A program made the position numbers and the translations under genes. DNA of 64,000 bases from Microbacterium proteolyticum (GTDB lineage: Bacteria > Actinomycetota > Actinomycetes > Actinomycetales > Microbacteriaceae), in assembly GCF_029639405.1 (NCBI RefSeq), contig NZ_CP121274.1:3286001-3350000 (forward strand), given 5' to 3'. Shown in pieces: positions 51,979 to 60,699 of the stretch. Each line of letters opens with the position of its first letter. The first letter of the stretch is position 1. The notes beneath the pieces are model-generated. The model was not told the origin of the DNA. It did not search any database and saw nothing but the letters and a program-made list of their open reading frames with translations.

Positions 51979-52809
51979 ATGCCGCGCACCCTGGGCGTGT
52001 TCGATCCCGGAATCGAACAAGATGCCTTCCGCCGTCGAAGACTCCCGTGGGAGATCGCGCTCGTCCTTCTGGTGAGTGTCGGTCAGTCGGCGATCTACTC
52101 CGTCGTGGCCTTCGTCCGTGCCGCGACGCGGGCACCGATCTCACAGCAGCAGACGCAACTGAACCCCTCCCGCAGCGACGAGCCGTTCTGGGACGCGGTT
52201 TATCAGTTTCTCGGCATCTTCTTCTCGCTCGCGCTCGTCGCCCTAGCCATCTACCTCCTGTGGGAGCCCGCGGACAACGCGCTCCGACGCATCGGTCTCG
52301 ACTTCCGACGGTTCGGGTCGGACGTCCTCCGGGGCCTCGCCCTCGTGGCCCTCATCGGGGTCCCCGGGATCGGGGTCTATGCTGTGGGCCGGCTCCTCGG
52401 CCAGAGCATCACCGTCGTGCCGGCGCCGCTGGACTCGTCGTGGTGGGTGATCGCCCTGCTCGTCCTCGCGGCGCTGCGCGCGGGCCTCACGGAAGAGGTG
52501 ATCTTCCTCGGCTACCTCTTCGATCGCCTGCGGCGGATCGGATGGTCCTGGACGACGATCATCGTCGCGACGGCGCTCCTGCGCGGAAGCTACCACCTCT
52601 ATCAGGGCTGGCCGTCGGCACTCGGCAACGTCGTCATGGGCCTGGTCTTCGGCTGGTGCTACCGGCGCTGGGGGCGTGTCATGCCGCTCGTGGTGGCCCA
52701 CACGCTCATCGACGTGATCGCTTTCGTCGGGTACCCGCTCGCCGCCGCCTGGTGGCCCGGCGTCTTCGCTCCCCCGTCGCCCTCGCCGTCGCCCAGTGCG
52801 ACGTCGTGA
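51979..52809 (+). CDS. CPBP family intramembrane metalloprotease
   Basis: This 276-residue protein has about seven membrane helices and the CPBP/Abi motifs: EE in AGLTEEVIFLGYLF (motif 1), SYHLYQG (motif 2 with His) and HTLIDVIAF (motif 3). The usual Arg of EExxxR is not at its normal position. It may process membrane peptides or act in self-protection. The ATG at 51979 follows a CAATCT box by six bases; an in-frame ATG at 51961 is possible. The end has a (Ser-Pro)n tail. Confidence 0.82.
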   Translation: MPRTLGVFDPGIEQDAFRRRRLPWEIALVLLVSVGQSAIYSVVAFVRAATRAPISQQQTQLNPSRSDEPFWDAVYQFLGIFFSLALVALAIYLLWEPADNALRRIGLDFRRFGSDVLRGLALVALIGVPGIGVYAVGRLLGQSITVVPAPLDSSWWVIALLVLAALRAGLTEEVIFLGYLFDRLRRIGWSWTTIIVATALLRGSYHLYQGWPSALGNVVMGLVFGWCYRRWGRVMPLVVAHTLIDVIAFVGYPLAAAWWPGVFAPPSPSPSPSATS

Positions 52810-52825
52810 GCATGTCCCTGTCGGG

Positions 52826-54562
52826 TCAGGGTGCCGGCGGCGTCCACGTCCAGAAGGACGGCGGGACGCCGTTCGGCTCCGAGGTGTACGTCACTCCCCC
52901 GACACCCTTGCCGACCGCCACCGCACCCGTGCGCTCGAGCAGGGGCACACCCGCGTAGGCCTCGAAGAGGGCCTGATCGATCTCCTTCGCGGCGGCCAGG
53001 ACGTCGACGGGGTCTGTGTCCCGCGTCATCTGGTCGAACGTCTTCTCGGCGTCGACGGTTGTGACGCCCTCGGCCAGACGGTCGCGCGCCGAGCGGTAGA
53101 GGCTCTCGTCCTCTCCGACCCAGGCGAGGGTGGCATCCGCGATGTCGGTGTCCGTCGCCGCACGCACCGCGATGCCCGCCTCGGCCCCCATGCTCACCAT
53201 CTGCGAGAACACGATCGCGGACACCGGATCGGTCGCGTCGTACGCCACACGGAGCACGGCCGGTCGGTCGTCCAGCGCCGATCGTGCGGCACCGACGTCG
53301 CTCCCCGTCCCGGGGGCGCCGTTACCGGACGTCAGCTGCCGATAGGTGGGCCCGGTCGCGGGCGACGACAGGAACGACTGCAGGGGGCGCGCGTCGGGAC
53401 GGACCTCCCCGAGCGCCTCCTCGACGATGGCATCCCGATCCAGTGACAGGCTGATCGCCTGACGGAGCGCGTTCGGTGTCGTGTCGGTGAACCGCAGTTG
53501 GAGGGTTTGAGCCGTCGGTCCCGTCGTCACGGTCACGCCGGCGTCGGCGAGCGTCGTGAGATCGGTCGCGTCCGGCTCGCCGATGTTGGCGACGTCGACC
53601 TCGCCGGCCGCGACCGCCGCCACCTGCGACGCCTGATCGGGGAAGAACCGGATCGTCACGCCCTCGAGCGCCGGGTAGTGGCCGCCCTGATAATCGTCGC
53701 GCCGCACCAGCGATATCGACGTGCTGGTGGCTTCGCCGATCGTCCACGGCCCGGATGCCACGGCCGATGCGGGGTCCAGCGCACCACCGGTGGCGTCGAA
53801 ACCGGTGTTCCACGCGGCTGCCGCGGCGGCGAGCACGGGGTTCGGGGCGACGGGGGCGGACGGGTCCCCCTCGGCTGTGGTCAGGATCGCCGTCATCAGC
53901 TCCTTGACGGTCACGCCCGCCTTCGCTGCGACGACGTGCACCGGACGGTCGAGCAGCCACTGCCGGTTCCAGTCGGCGAACGGCTCGTCGTAGGTGAGGG
54001 TCAGGGTGTCGGCGGCGCGGTCCAGCGTGGGGCGCGACGTGCGGGCGTTGGGGTCGGGCAGGTCCGCCGTCTCGAAGTACCGCGTGCCGGACACGACAGC
54101 ACCGGTCTCGTCGTACGTCGCATCGTCGAAGTAGTGCGAGGAGACGGCCCAGCCGAACATGAGGTCGTCGAGCGTGATCGGGGTGCCGTCCGACCAGACC
54201 CGGTCGGGGAAGAGCTCGTAGCTGACGGTCAGCGGGTCGCCCTCGATACGGGTGATGCGGCCGAGGCCGTCATTGGGCACGACCTGGAGTTCGCCGTCGA
54301 GGGTGCCGAGGTGTTCGTCCAGAAGCGCGGCGATCGCGCGGTTGGCGACGGTGTCGCCGTGGATGGACTCGGAGTTGAAGCTCGTCGGAGTGCCGACCAC
54401 GCCGAGCGTGAGGGTCGTCCGTGCGGGGGGCTCCTCCTGCGGGGCGGGATCGGAGGCCGAGCAGCCCGCCAGTGCGACCGCCGCGGCCGTGCCGAGGACG
54501 GCCAGCCTGACGAGGCGGCGTCGCGAGGTCATCGTGTTCTGCTGGTACTGCCCGAGGTGCAC
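52826..54562 (-). CDS. Orphan ABC transporter substrate-binding lipoprotein
   Basis: This 578-residue SBP_bac_5-family protein has a signal peptide ending in LAGCSAS and shares the overall layout of the binding protein at 50023-51816, including VWSDGTPITLDDLMFGW. No permease or ATPase gene follows it, so it may use the neighbouring transporter and widen its substrate range. The GTG at 54562 is supported by a TAGGGT box six bases upstream; an ATG ten codons later is an alternative. Confidence 0.88.
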   Translation of the reverse strand: MHLGQYQQNTMTSRRRLVRLAVLGTAAAVALAGCSASDPAPQEEPPARTTLTLGVVGTPTSFNSESIHGDTVANRAIAALLDEHLGTLDGELQVVPNDGLGRITRIEGDPLTVSYELFPDRVWSDGTPITLDDLMFGWAVSSHYFDDATYDETGAVVSGTRYFETADLPDPNARTSRPTLDRAADTLTLTYDEPFADWNRQWLLDRPVHVVAAKAGVTVKELMTAILTTAEGDPSAPVAPNPVLAAAAAAWNTGFDATGGALDPASAVASGPWTIGEATSTSISLVRRDDYQGGHYPALEGVTIRFFPDQASQVAAVAAGEVDVANIGEPDATDLTTLADAGVTVTTGPTAQTLQLRFTDTTPNALRQAISLSLDRDAIVEEALGEVRPDARPLQSFLSSPATGPTYRQLTSGNGAPGTGSDVGAARSALDDRPAVLRVAYDATDPVSAIVFSQMVSMGAEAGIAVRAATDTDIADATLAWVGEDESLYRSARDRLAEGVTTVDAEKTFDQMTRDTDPVDVLAAAKEIDQALFEAYAGVPLLERTGAVAVGKGVGGVTYTSEPNGVPPSFWTWTPPAP

Positions 54563-54568
54563 AGGGGC

Positions 54569-54574
54569 ACCCTA
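54569..54574 (-). promoter_or_regulatory. -10 box of orphan binding-protein gene (leaderless)
   Basis: TAGGGT on the minus strand ends six bases before the GTG at 54562. Confidence 0.5.
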
Positions 54575-54671
54575 CCCAATGCACCCTGTGGGTTCCCCGG
54601 AGCGGCCGGGGCGGGGGCCGGCCCCGACCCCGCCGGCCCGGGCCCCGCCGGCCCGGTGGCCGCACCGGAGG

Positions 54672-54744
54672 CCGCGAGACTGCACGTGCGTGACATGCCC
54701 ATTGCAGCCTGCAGTGGAGATGTCAGGCAGATGCAGTCTCGGCG
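54672..54744. repeat. 73-bp palindromic repeat, copy 1
   Basis: Outer arms CGAGACTGCA and TGCAGTCTCG are exact complements, with inner TGACAT/ATGTCA and CCATTGCA/TGCAGTGG pairs. It differs from copy 2 at about six positions and lies between the orphan binding-protein gene and the nuclease-like gene. Confidence 0.85.
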
Positions 54745-54826
54745 ACTGGCGCCGGCACGAGGCCCCTCCTCCACACGGAGGTGAGCGCGCCCGGCGGCTG
54801 TGGACAACAACGGAGACCAGACGGGG

Positions 54827-55801
54827 ATGCCACAGCCTGAGATCGTGACATCGATACTGAGCGCGGCACCGATACCGCTGCTGCGCGCGACGGATCTGAC
54901 GCACTCGACGCGGAGCATCCGCCGGGGCGAGGTCGTGCCCGTCCTGCGCGGGGTGTACGCGGCGGCGAACGACTGGCATGGGCTCCCCTGGTGGGAACGC
55001 GACCTCGCCCGCGTGCACGCGCACCTCCTTCGGCATCCCGATGCCGTTCTGTGCCTCGAGTCGGCGGCGATGATGTGGGGGCTGCCGGTTGTGGGGCCGG
55101 TCGAGGCTGTTCATGTGCTCGCGGATGACGCGGCGACATCACGCCGCGTCACCGGCGTCCACGTCCATACCAGTGCTCACGATGACCGAGTGGTCAAGGA
55201 CGTGAGCGGCGTCCTGCTCACCTCTCCGGCCGACACGTGTATCGATATCGCTCGCGTTCGCCATCCGGCCGCGGGTCTCGTGGCAGCGGATGCCACGATG
55301 CGCCGAGAGGCGATCGCCCCCGCCGTGCTGGCGGCACTCAACGAAGAACGCGCTTCCGCTCGAGGGCGCCGTCGAGCGCGCTGGGCGCTGCAACGAGCCG
55401 ACGGCGCGGCGGAGTCCGCGCTGGAGTCGGTCAGCCGCGCAGCGTCCGAGTGGTGGGGGTTCCCCGCCCCCGAACTTCAGCACTGGATCGGATCTTCGGA
55501 CGACGATGGCGATCGTACGGACATGTGGTGGCCGGGGGCCCGAGTGGCCGGCGAGGCCGACGGTCACCTCAAGTACCACGGCAGGTTCGGCGATCCGGGA
55601 GCGATGCTGCGTGCGCGGGAGGAGCGGGACCGCCGGCTGCGCCGGCACGGCGCGCGAACGGTGGCGCACTGGTCGTGGGCGGACCTTGTCGACCCGTCGG
55701 CCTTCCGCGACATCCTGCTGTCCGCCGGCCTCACGCCGACTTCCCCTCCTGATCTCTCTCAGCTGGCGGGCCTCCGGCGCCTCCTCCGCTCCGACCGCTG
55801 A
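54827..55801 (+). CDS. AbiEi-like winged-helix and DUF559-type nuclease-fold protein
   Basis: This roughly 324-residue protein has an N-terminal AbiEi-antitoxin-like region (RRGEVVPVLRGVYAAA, about 30-50) and a C-terminal PD-(D/E)XK-like module. In that module TDMWWPGARVAGEADGHLKY provides Asp, Glu and Lys in nuclease order. Such Vsr/DUF559 proteins are frequent and variable in actinobacteria and their targets are unknown. A GTG nine codons upstream (54800) is an alternative start. The gene is bracketed by two near-identical palindromes, which suggests a mobile or regulated unit. Confidence 0.72.
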   Translation: MPQPEIVTSILSAAPIPLLRATDLTHSTRSIRRGEVVPVLRGVYAAANDWHGLPWWERDLARVHAHLLRHPDAVLCLESAAMMWGLPVVGPVEAVHVLADDAATSRRVTGVHVHTSAHDDRVVKDVSGVLLTSPADTCIDIARVRHPAAGLVAADATMRREAIAPAVLAALNEERASARGRRRARWALQRADGAAESALESVSRAASEWWGFPAPELQHWIGSSDDDGDRTDMWWPGARVAGEADGHLKYHGRFGDPGAMLRAREERDRRLRRHGARTVAHWSWADLVDPSAFRDILLSAGLTPTSPPDLSQLAGLRRLLRSDR

Positions 55802-55840
55802 CCATGTGCCGTGACGCAACGACCGAGGCATCCCCGAGGT

Positions 55841-55913
55841 CCGCGAGACTGCACGAGCCTGACATCTCCATTGCAGCCTGCAGTGGGGATGTCAGGCAGA
55901 TGCAGTCTCGCGG
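55841..55913. repeat. 73-bp palindromic repeat, copy 2
   Basis: Outer arms CCGCGAGACTGCA and TGCAGTCTCGCGG pair over 13 bp, and inner GCCTGACATC/GATGTCAGGC over 10 bp. It is the more perfect copy, lies in the same orientation as copy 1, and sits between the convergent nuclease-like and gcvP genes, where it may also terminate transcription. Confidence 0.85.
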
Positions 55914-55944
55914 CCGCTCGGCGGCCGCCCCGGGCCCCGCGCCG

Positions 55945-58824
55945 CTACGCGAACGCCTCCGGGGGCGGGCACGAGCAGACCAGGTTGCGGTCGCCGTACG
56001 CCTGGTCGATCCGGCGCACCGGCGGCCAGTACTTGCCGCGGACGAGCGAGCGCTGCGGGTACACCGCCGTCTCGCGCGGGTACGCGTGCGGCCACTCGTT
56101 CGCGACGGCCGCCTCCGCGGTGTGCGGGGCGTTCACGAGCGGGTTGTCGTCGGCGGGCCACTCCCCCGCGGCGACCGCGAGGGCTTCGTTCTTGATCGCG
56201 ATCATGGCATCCACGAACCGGTCGAGCTCGGCGAGGTCTTCGCTCTCGGTCGGCTCGACCATCAGGGTGCCGGCCACCGGGAACGACATCGTCGGGGCGT
56301 GGAAGCCGTAGTCGATCAGTCGCTTGGCGACGTCGTCGACGGTGATCCCGGTCTGCTCCTTGAGGGGGCGCAGGTCGAGGATGCACTCGTGCGCCACGAG
56401 CCCTCCCTCGCCGGCGTACAGCACCGGGTAGTGCGCGCGCAGGCGGGCGGCGATGTAGTTCGCCGACAGCACGGCGGCCGCAGTCGCTTGTCGGAGACCC
56501 TCGGCGCCCATCATCCGCACGTAGGCCCAGGAGATCGGCAGGATGCCGGCCGAGCCGTACGGGGCGGCCGACACGGGTCCGCCGTCGAACACGCCGCCGG
56601 CGTGATCCGCGCGCTGGGCGAACGGGTGGGACGGCAGGAACGGTGCGAGGTGGGCCTTCGCGGCCACCGGGCCGACGCCCGGCCCTCCCCCGCCGTGCGG
56701 GATGGCGAACGTCTTGTGCAGGTTGAGGTGCGACACGTCGCCGCCGAGGTCGCCGAATCGGGCGAACCCGAGGAGCGCGTTGAGGTTCGCCCCGTCCACG
56801 TAGACCTGGCCACCGGCGTCGTGCACGGCCTGCGTGATCTCGAGCACGTCGTGCTCGTACACGCCGTGGGTCGAGGGGTACGTGATCATCAGGGCGGACA
56901 GCTCGTCGGCGTGCTGCGCGATCTTGGCCCGCAGGTCGTCGAGGTCGACGTTGCCGGCTTCGTCGCACGCGACGACGACGACGCGCATGCCGGCGAGGAT
57001 CGCGGAGGCCGCGTTCGTGCCGTGCGCCGACGACGGGATGAGGCACACGGTGCGGGCGGTGTCGCCGTTCGCGTGGTGGTAGCCGCGGATGGCGAGGAGC
57101 CCCGCGAGCTCCCCCTGCGAGCCGGCGTTCGGCTGCAGCGAGACCGCGTCGTACCCGGTGACCTCGGCCAGCCAGCATTCGAGCTGCTCGATCATCGCGA
57201 GATAGCCGTGCACGTCGGCCTCGGGCGCGAACGGGTGCACGCGCGAGAACTCGGGCCAGGACACCGCCGCCATCTCGGTCGCGGCGTTCAGCTTCATCGT
57301 GCACGAGCCGAGCGGGATCATGCCCCGGTCGAGGGCGTAGTCGCGGTCGGCGAGCGTCTTGAGGTAGCGCATCATCGCCGTCTCGCTCCGGTGCGCGTGG
57401 AAGACGGGGTGGGTGAGGAACTCGTCGTCGCGGTGCAGCCGCTCCGGAACGCCGCGCAACGCCTCGCCCGCGGGCAGGTCCTCCACGGGCAGCCCGAAGG
57501 ATGCCACGATCGCGGCGACGTCGGCATCCGTCGTCGTCTCGTCGACGGAGACGCCCACCGTGGCGTCGTCGACCCACAGCAGCTGGTAGCCGCGTTCGCG
57601 CGCGCGGTCGACGACGTCCTGCGCCCGACCGGGAACATGGACGCGGACCGTGTCGAAGAACGCGTCAGCGGCGAGGTGCAGGTCGTAGGCCGCAAGAGCG
57701 GATGCCAGGGCGTCGGCGGTCCGCGCCACCCGCGTCGCGATCGCGCGGAGTCCGTCGGGGCCGTGGTACACGGCGTACATCGCCGCCATCACGGCCAGGA
57801 GCACCTGGGCGGTGCAGATGTTGGACGTCGCCTTCTCGCGACGGATGTGCTGTTCGCGCGTCTGCAGCGACAGTCGGTAGGCGGGGTTGCCCGCGGCATC
57901 CACCGACACCCCCACGAGCCGACCCGGCAGCTGCCGCTCGAGGCCGGTGCGCACGGCCATGTATCCGGCGTGCGGGCCTCCGAAGCCGAGCGGCACGCCG
58001 AAGCGCTGGGTCGTCCCCACGGCGACGTCGGCGCCCAGGGTCCCGGGGGAACGGAGCAGCGTCAGGGCCAGCAGGTCGGCCGCCGCCACGACGAGACCGC
58101 CGTGACGGTGCACGGCCGACGCGACGTCGGAGAAGTCCCACACCCGGCCGGTGGCCCCGGGGTACTGCACGAACGCGCCGAAGCTCTCGGGGACCTCGCC
58201 GTCGTACGTCGTCTCGACGAGGCGGATGCCGACGGCGGCGGCGCGGTGCGCGAGGAGCGCCTTGGTCTGCGGCAGCGCATCGGCGTCGACGAGGAAGACG
58301 TCGGTCTTCGCCTTCGACGCGCGGCGGGCGACGAGCATGCCCTCGACGACCGCGGTGGACTCGTCGAGCATCGACGCGTTCGCCGTCGCGAGGCCGGTCA
58401 GGTCGGTCACCATGGTCTGGAAGTTGATGAGCGCTTCCAGTCGGCCCTGCGAGATCTCGGGCTGGTACGGCGTGTAGGCGGTGTACCACGACGGGTTCTC
58501 CAGCACGTTCCGCTGGATCACCGAGGGCGTGAAGGTGTCGTAGTAGCCGAGACCGATCAGGGGCCGGGCCGAGCGGTTCGCCGAGGCGAGTTCGCGCAGT
58601 TCCGCCAGCGCCTCGGCCTCGGTGGCGGCCGGGGGCAGGTCGCTGGTCTCGCGGGGACGGACGTGGATGGATGCCGGCACGGCGGTCTCGACAAGGTCTT
58701 CGACGCTGTCGTACCCGACGACCTCGAGCATGCGGGCGCGGTCGTGAGCGCCGATGCCGATGTGGCGATCGGTGAAGGCGGCGGGGGCCGCGGCATCCGT
58801 TCGGGCAGCGGTGGTCAGACTCAT
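55945..58824 (-). CDS. gcvP: Glycine dehydrogenase (decarboxylating), P-protein
   Basis: This 959-residue PLP enzyme decarboxylates glycine and passes the aminomethyl group to lipoylated GcvH. It is the single-chain form, with both PLP-fold halves. The Schiff-base Lys is in [18 protein letters not shown] in the second half. The N-terminal FTDRHIG motif is typical of the family. The ATG overlaps the gcvH stop (ATGA). It is the last gene of the riboswitch-controlled operon. Confidence 0.95.
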   Translation of the reverse strand: MSLTTAARTDAAAPAAFTDRHIGIGAHDRARMLEVVGYDSVEDLVETAVPASIHVRPRETSDLPPAATEAEALAELRELASANRSARPLIGLGYYDTFTPSVIQRNVLENPSWYTAYTPYQPEISQGRLEALINFQTMVTDLTGLATANASMLDESTAVVEGMLVARRASKAKTDVFLVDADALPQTKALLAHRAAAVGIRLVETTYDGEVPESFGAFVQYPGATGRVWDFSDVASAVHRHGGLVVAAADLLALTLLRSPGTLGADVAVGTTQRFGVPLGFGGPHAGYMAVRTGLERQLPGRLVGVSVDAAGNPAYRLSLQTREQHIRREKATSNICTAQVLLAVMAAMYAVYHGPDGLRAIATRVARTADALASALAAYDLHLAADAFFDTVRVHVPGRAQDVVDRARERGYQLLWVDDATVGVSVDETTTDADVAAIVASFGLPVEDLPAGEALRGVPERLHRDDEFLTHPVFHAHRSETAMMRYLKTLADRDYALDRGMIPLGSCTMKLNAATEMAAVSWPEFSRVHPFAPEADVHGYLAMIEQLECWLAEVTGYDAVSLQPNAGSQGELAGLLAIRGYHHANGDTARTVCLIPSSAHGTNAASAILAGMRVVVVACDEAGNVDLDDLRAKIAQHADELSALMITYPSTHGVYEHDVLEITQAVHDAGGQVYVDGANLNALLGFARFGDLGGDVSHLNLHKTFAIPHGGGGPGVGPVAAKAHLAPFLPSHPFAQRADHAGGVFDGGPVSAAPYGSAGILPISWAYVRMMGAEGLRQATAAAVLSANYIAARLRAHYPVLYAGEGGLVAHECILDLRPLKEQTGITVDDVAKRLIDYGFHAPTMSFPVAGTLMVEPTESEDLAELDRFVDAMIAIKNEALAVAAGEWPADDNPLVNAPHTAEAAVANEWPHAYPRETAVYPQRSLVRGKYWPPVRRIDQAYGDRNLVCSCPPPEAFA

Positions 58825-59195
58825 GCCGTGAGGTCCTCGTACGCGGCGCGGTCGAGCAGATCGCCGGGGAGATCGCCGTCGAGACGGATCTTGACGAGCC
58901 AGCCGTCGCCGAACGGGTCGGCGTTGACGAGCGAGGGGTCGTCGACGACCGCGTCGTTGACCTCCACGACGGTGCCGGTCAGCGGTGCGTAGAGCTCGCC
59001 GACCGACTTGGTCGACTCGATCTCGCCGCACACGTCGCCCGCGGCGACGGCCGCATCGGCGGCGGGAAGGTCGACGAACACGACGTCACCGAGCTTCTCG
59101 GCCGCGAAATCGGTGATCCCTACGGTGGCGACGTCGCCGTCGACGGCGATCCATTCGTGCTCGGAGGTGTAGCGGAGTGCGGTCAGGTCGGTCAT
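58821..59195 (-). CDS. gcvH: Glycine cleavage system H-protein
   Basis: This 124-residue lipoyl carrier has its lipoylation Lys in IESTKSVGE and the conserved YTSEHEW N-terminus. It shuttles the aminomethyl intermediate between GcvP, GcvT and dihydrolipoamide dehydrogenase. The ATG overlaps the gcvT stop and has a GGAGGAA site. The dihydrolipoamide dehydrogenase gene is not in this window. Confidence 0.96.
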   Translation of the reverse strand: MTDLTALRYTSEHEWIAVDGDVATVGITDFAAEKLGDVVFVDLPAADAAVAAGDVCGEIESTKSVGELYAPLTGTVVEVNDAVVDDPSLVNADPFGDGWLVKIRLDGDLPGDLLDRAAYEDLTA

Positions 59196-60379
59196 GCGTT
59201 CCTCCGGTAGAAGGGAAGGGCGGTGACGGTCGCGGGGATGCGTGTCCCTCGGACGTCGATGGTCAGGGTGGTGCCGGGTTCGGCCGCGGCCGGGGAGACG
59301 TAGGCCATGGCCACGGGGTGGCCGAGGGTGGGGCTGAGCGCTCCGCTGGTGATCTCGCCGACGGTGTCGTCGCCGTGCAGCACCGCGTAGCCGGCGCGAC
59401 CGGCGCGCTTGCCCTCGGACACGAGGCCCACCAGCACGGGGGCGTCGGCGGGTCCTGCGGCGAGGCCGTCCTTGCCGACGAACGCGGGCTTGTCCACGGC
59501 GACGACGCGGCCGAGGCCGGCCTGCGCCGGAGCGACGTCGCGCGAGAGCTCGTGGCCGTAGAGGGGCATGCCGGCCTCGAGCCGCAGCGTGTCGCGGGCC
59601 GCGAGGCCGCAGGCGATCAGACCCGCCGGGGTACCGGCATCCAGGACGGCGTCCCACAGGTCCGCGGCGCGCCGCACGGGCACGAGCAGTTCGTACCCGT
59701 CCTCGCCGGTGTACCCGGTGCGCGCGATGAAGAGCGAGTCGCCGTCGAAGGTGCCCTCGGTGAAGGCGTAGTAGCCGAGCTCGTCGAGCGGCGTGCCCAG
59801 GATCGTCACCGCGGCGACGGATTCGAGGATGCCGCGGGCCCGCGGCCCCTGCAGCGCGACCAGTGCGACGTGGTCGGTGACGTCCTCGACCAGGGGGGCG
59901 CCACCTCCGGACACCACCGCGTACTCGCCACCCGGGGGCGGCCCGTCGAGGAACGCCTGGGCCGCCGACCACGTCTCCCGCGCCCGCGCGAACGCGGCGG
60001 CGACCGCGTCGCGGTTGCCCGCGTTCGCGATGACGAGGTAGTACTTCTCGCCGGTGCGGTAGACGATCACGTCGTCGACGATTCCGCCGGACTCCGCGAG
60101 CACGAGCGAATACTTCGCCTTGCCGATCTTCATCGTCGAGACCCGGCCCGCCAGCGCGTAGTCCAGGAACTCGGCGGCGCGACCGTCGTGGACCCAGAAC
60201 TCGGCCATGTGCGAGATGTCGAAGAGCCCGGCGGCCTCGCGCACGGCACGGTGCTCGGCGAGGTCGGAGGTGTACCGCACGGGCATGTTCCACCCGCCGA
60301 AGTCGGTGAACGAGGCGCCGAGGGCCTCGTGCCGGTCGTGCAGCGGAGACGAGCGCGGTGGAGCGGGGGTGTCGGTCAT
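59192..60379 (-). CDS. gcvT: Glycine cleavage system aminomethyltransferase, T-protein
   Basis: This 395-residue enzyme transfers the methylene group from GcvH to tetrahydrofolate. Family motifs include [20 protein letters not shown], the folate-site [11 protein letters not shown] and the C-terminal barrel ending near PFYRR. It is the first gene of gcvT-gcvH-gcvP. The ATG at 60379 is preferred over a TTG six codons upstream, because a leader stem predicted to control translation ends directly at this ATG. Confidence 0.95.
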   Translation of the reverse strand: MTDTPAPPRSSPLHDRHEALGASFTDFGGWNMPVRYTSDLAEHRAVREAAGLFDISHMAEFWVHDGRAAEFLDYALAGRVSTMKIGKAKYSLVLAESGGIVDDVIVYRTGEKYYLVIANAGNRDAVAAAFARARETWSAAQAFLDGPPPGGEYAVVSGGGAPLVEDVTDHVALVALQGPRARGILESVAAVTILGTPLDELGYYAFTEGTFDGDSLFIARTGYTGEDGYELLVPVRRAADLWDAVLDAGTPAGLIACGLAARDTLRLEAGMPLYGHELSRDVAPAQAGLGRVVAVDKPAFVGKDGLAAGPADAPVLVGLVSEGKRAGRAGYAVLHGDDTVGEITSGALSPTLGHPVAMAYVSPAAAEPGTTLTIDVRGTRIPATVTALPFYRRNA

Positions 60380-60431
60380 GAGTTCTGCCGTTCGCAAGGA
60401 CGGTCAGACGCCGGTCGACGTCTGAGAACTC
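60380..60431 (-). promoter_or_regulatory. Expression platform of the glycine riboswitch
   Basis: The base before the gcvT ATG ends the sequence AGAACTC (60380-60386), which pairs with GAGTTCT just after the second aptamer (60425-60431). A 7-bp hairpin, TCAGACG/CGTCTGA, lies between them. Sequestration of the start region suggests translational control. Confidence 0.55.
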
Positions 60432-60434
60432 CCC

Positions 60435-60628
60435 CTCTGTCATGAGCCTGAGAGTTTCGCCCGGGCGTCACGGGGGACGCGGGCTTTCACCGTCGGCGGA
60501 CCCGGCCGGTTGCACCCGGGTCTCTTTCCAGAGTGGCCCGATCGACGCGGTACGCGTACCTGAGAGATTGGCGGGGAGGCTTGCTCCTTCGGTGCCCGGC
60601 TGCGTTCGCCGGAGCTCTCCCGCATCGA
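60435..60628 (-). ncRNA. Tandem glycine riboswitch
   Basis: Two glycine aptamers lie in series upstream of gcvT. The first contains GCGGGAGAGCTC, GCACCGAAGGAGCAAGCC and AATCTCTCAGGTA. The second contains CTCTGGAAAGAGACC, CGACGGTGAAAGCC and AAACTCTCAGGCTCATGACAG. Its P1 stem pairs CTCTG (60529-60533) with CAGAG (60435-60439). The core ACCG...GGAGCAAGCC and GACGGTGAAAGCC elements and the TCTCAGG boxes are diagnostic. Glycine binding should switch on glycine breakdown. Confidence 0.93.
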
Positions 60629-60658
60629 TCATGGGGCCGGTGTGGACTTGTGGGCGCC

Positions 60659-60664
60659 AGCATA
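60659..60664 (-). promoter_or_regulatory. -10 box of gcv operon
   Basis: TATGCT on the minus strand lies about 30 bases upstream of the first glycine aptamer; no strong -35 is apparent. Confidence 0.4.
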
Positions 60665-60699
60665 TCCGAGGCGGCGCACCTCCACAGCCCGTCAGCGTG

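Noticed and set aside
54628-54656. Tandem 14-base GC-rich repeat (CCCCGCCGGCCCGG twice)
   Set aside because: Low-complexity GC sequence likely to arise by slippage; too short to claim a function.
60380-60397. TTG start six codons upstream of the gcvT ATG
   Set aside because: A TTG start is less likely, has no ribosome site, and would begin inside the stem that appears to control the ATG.
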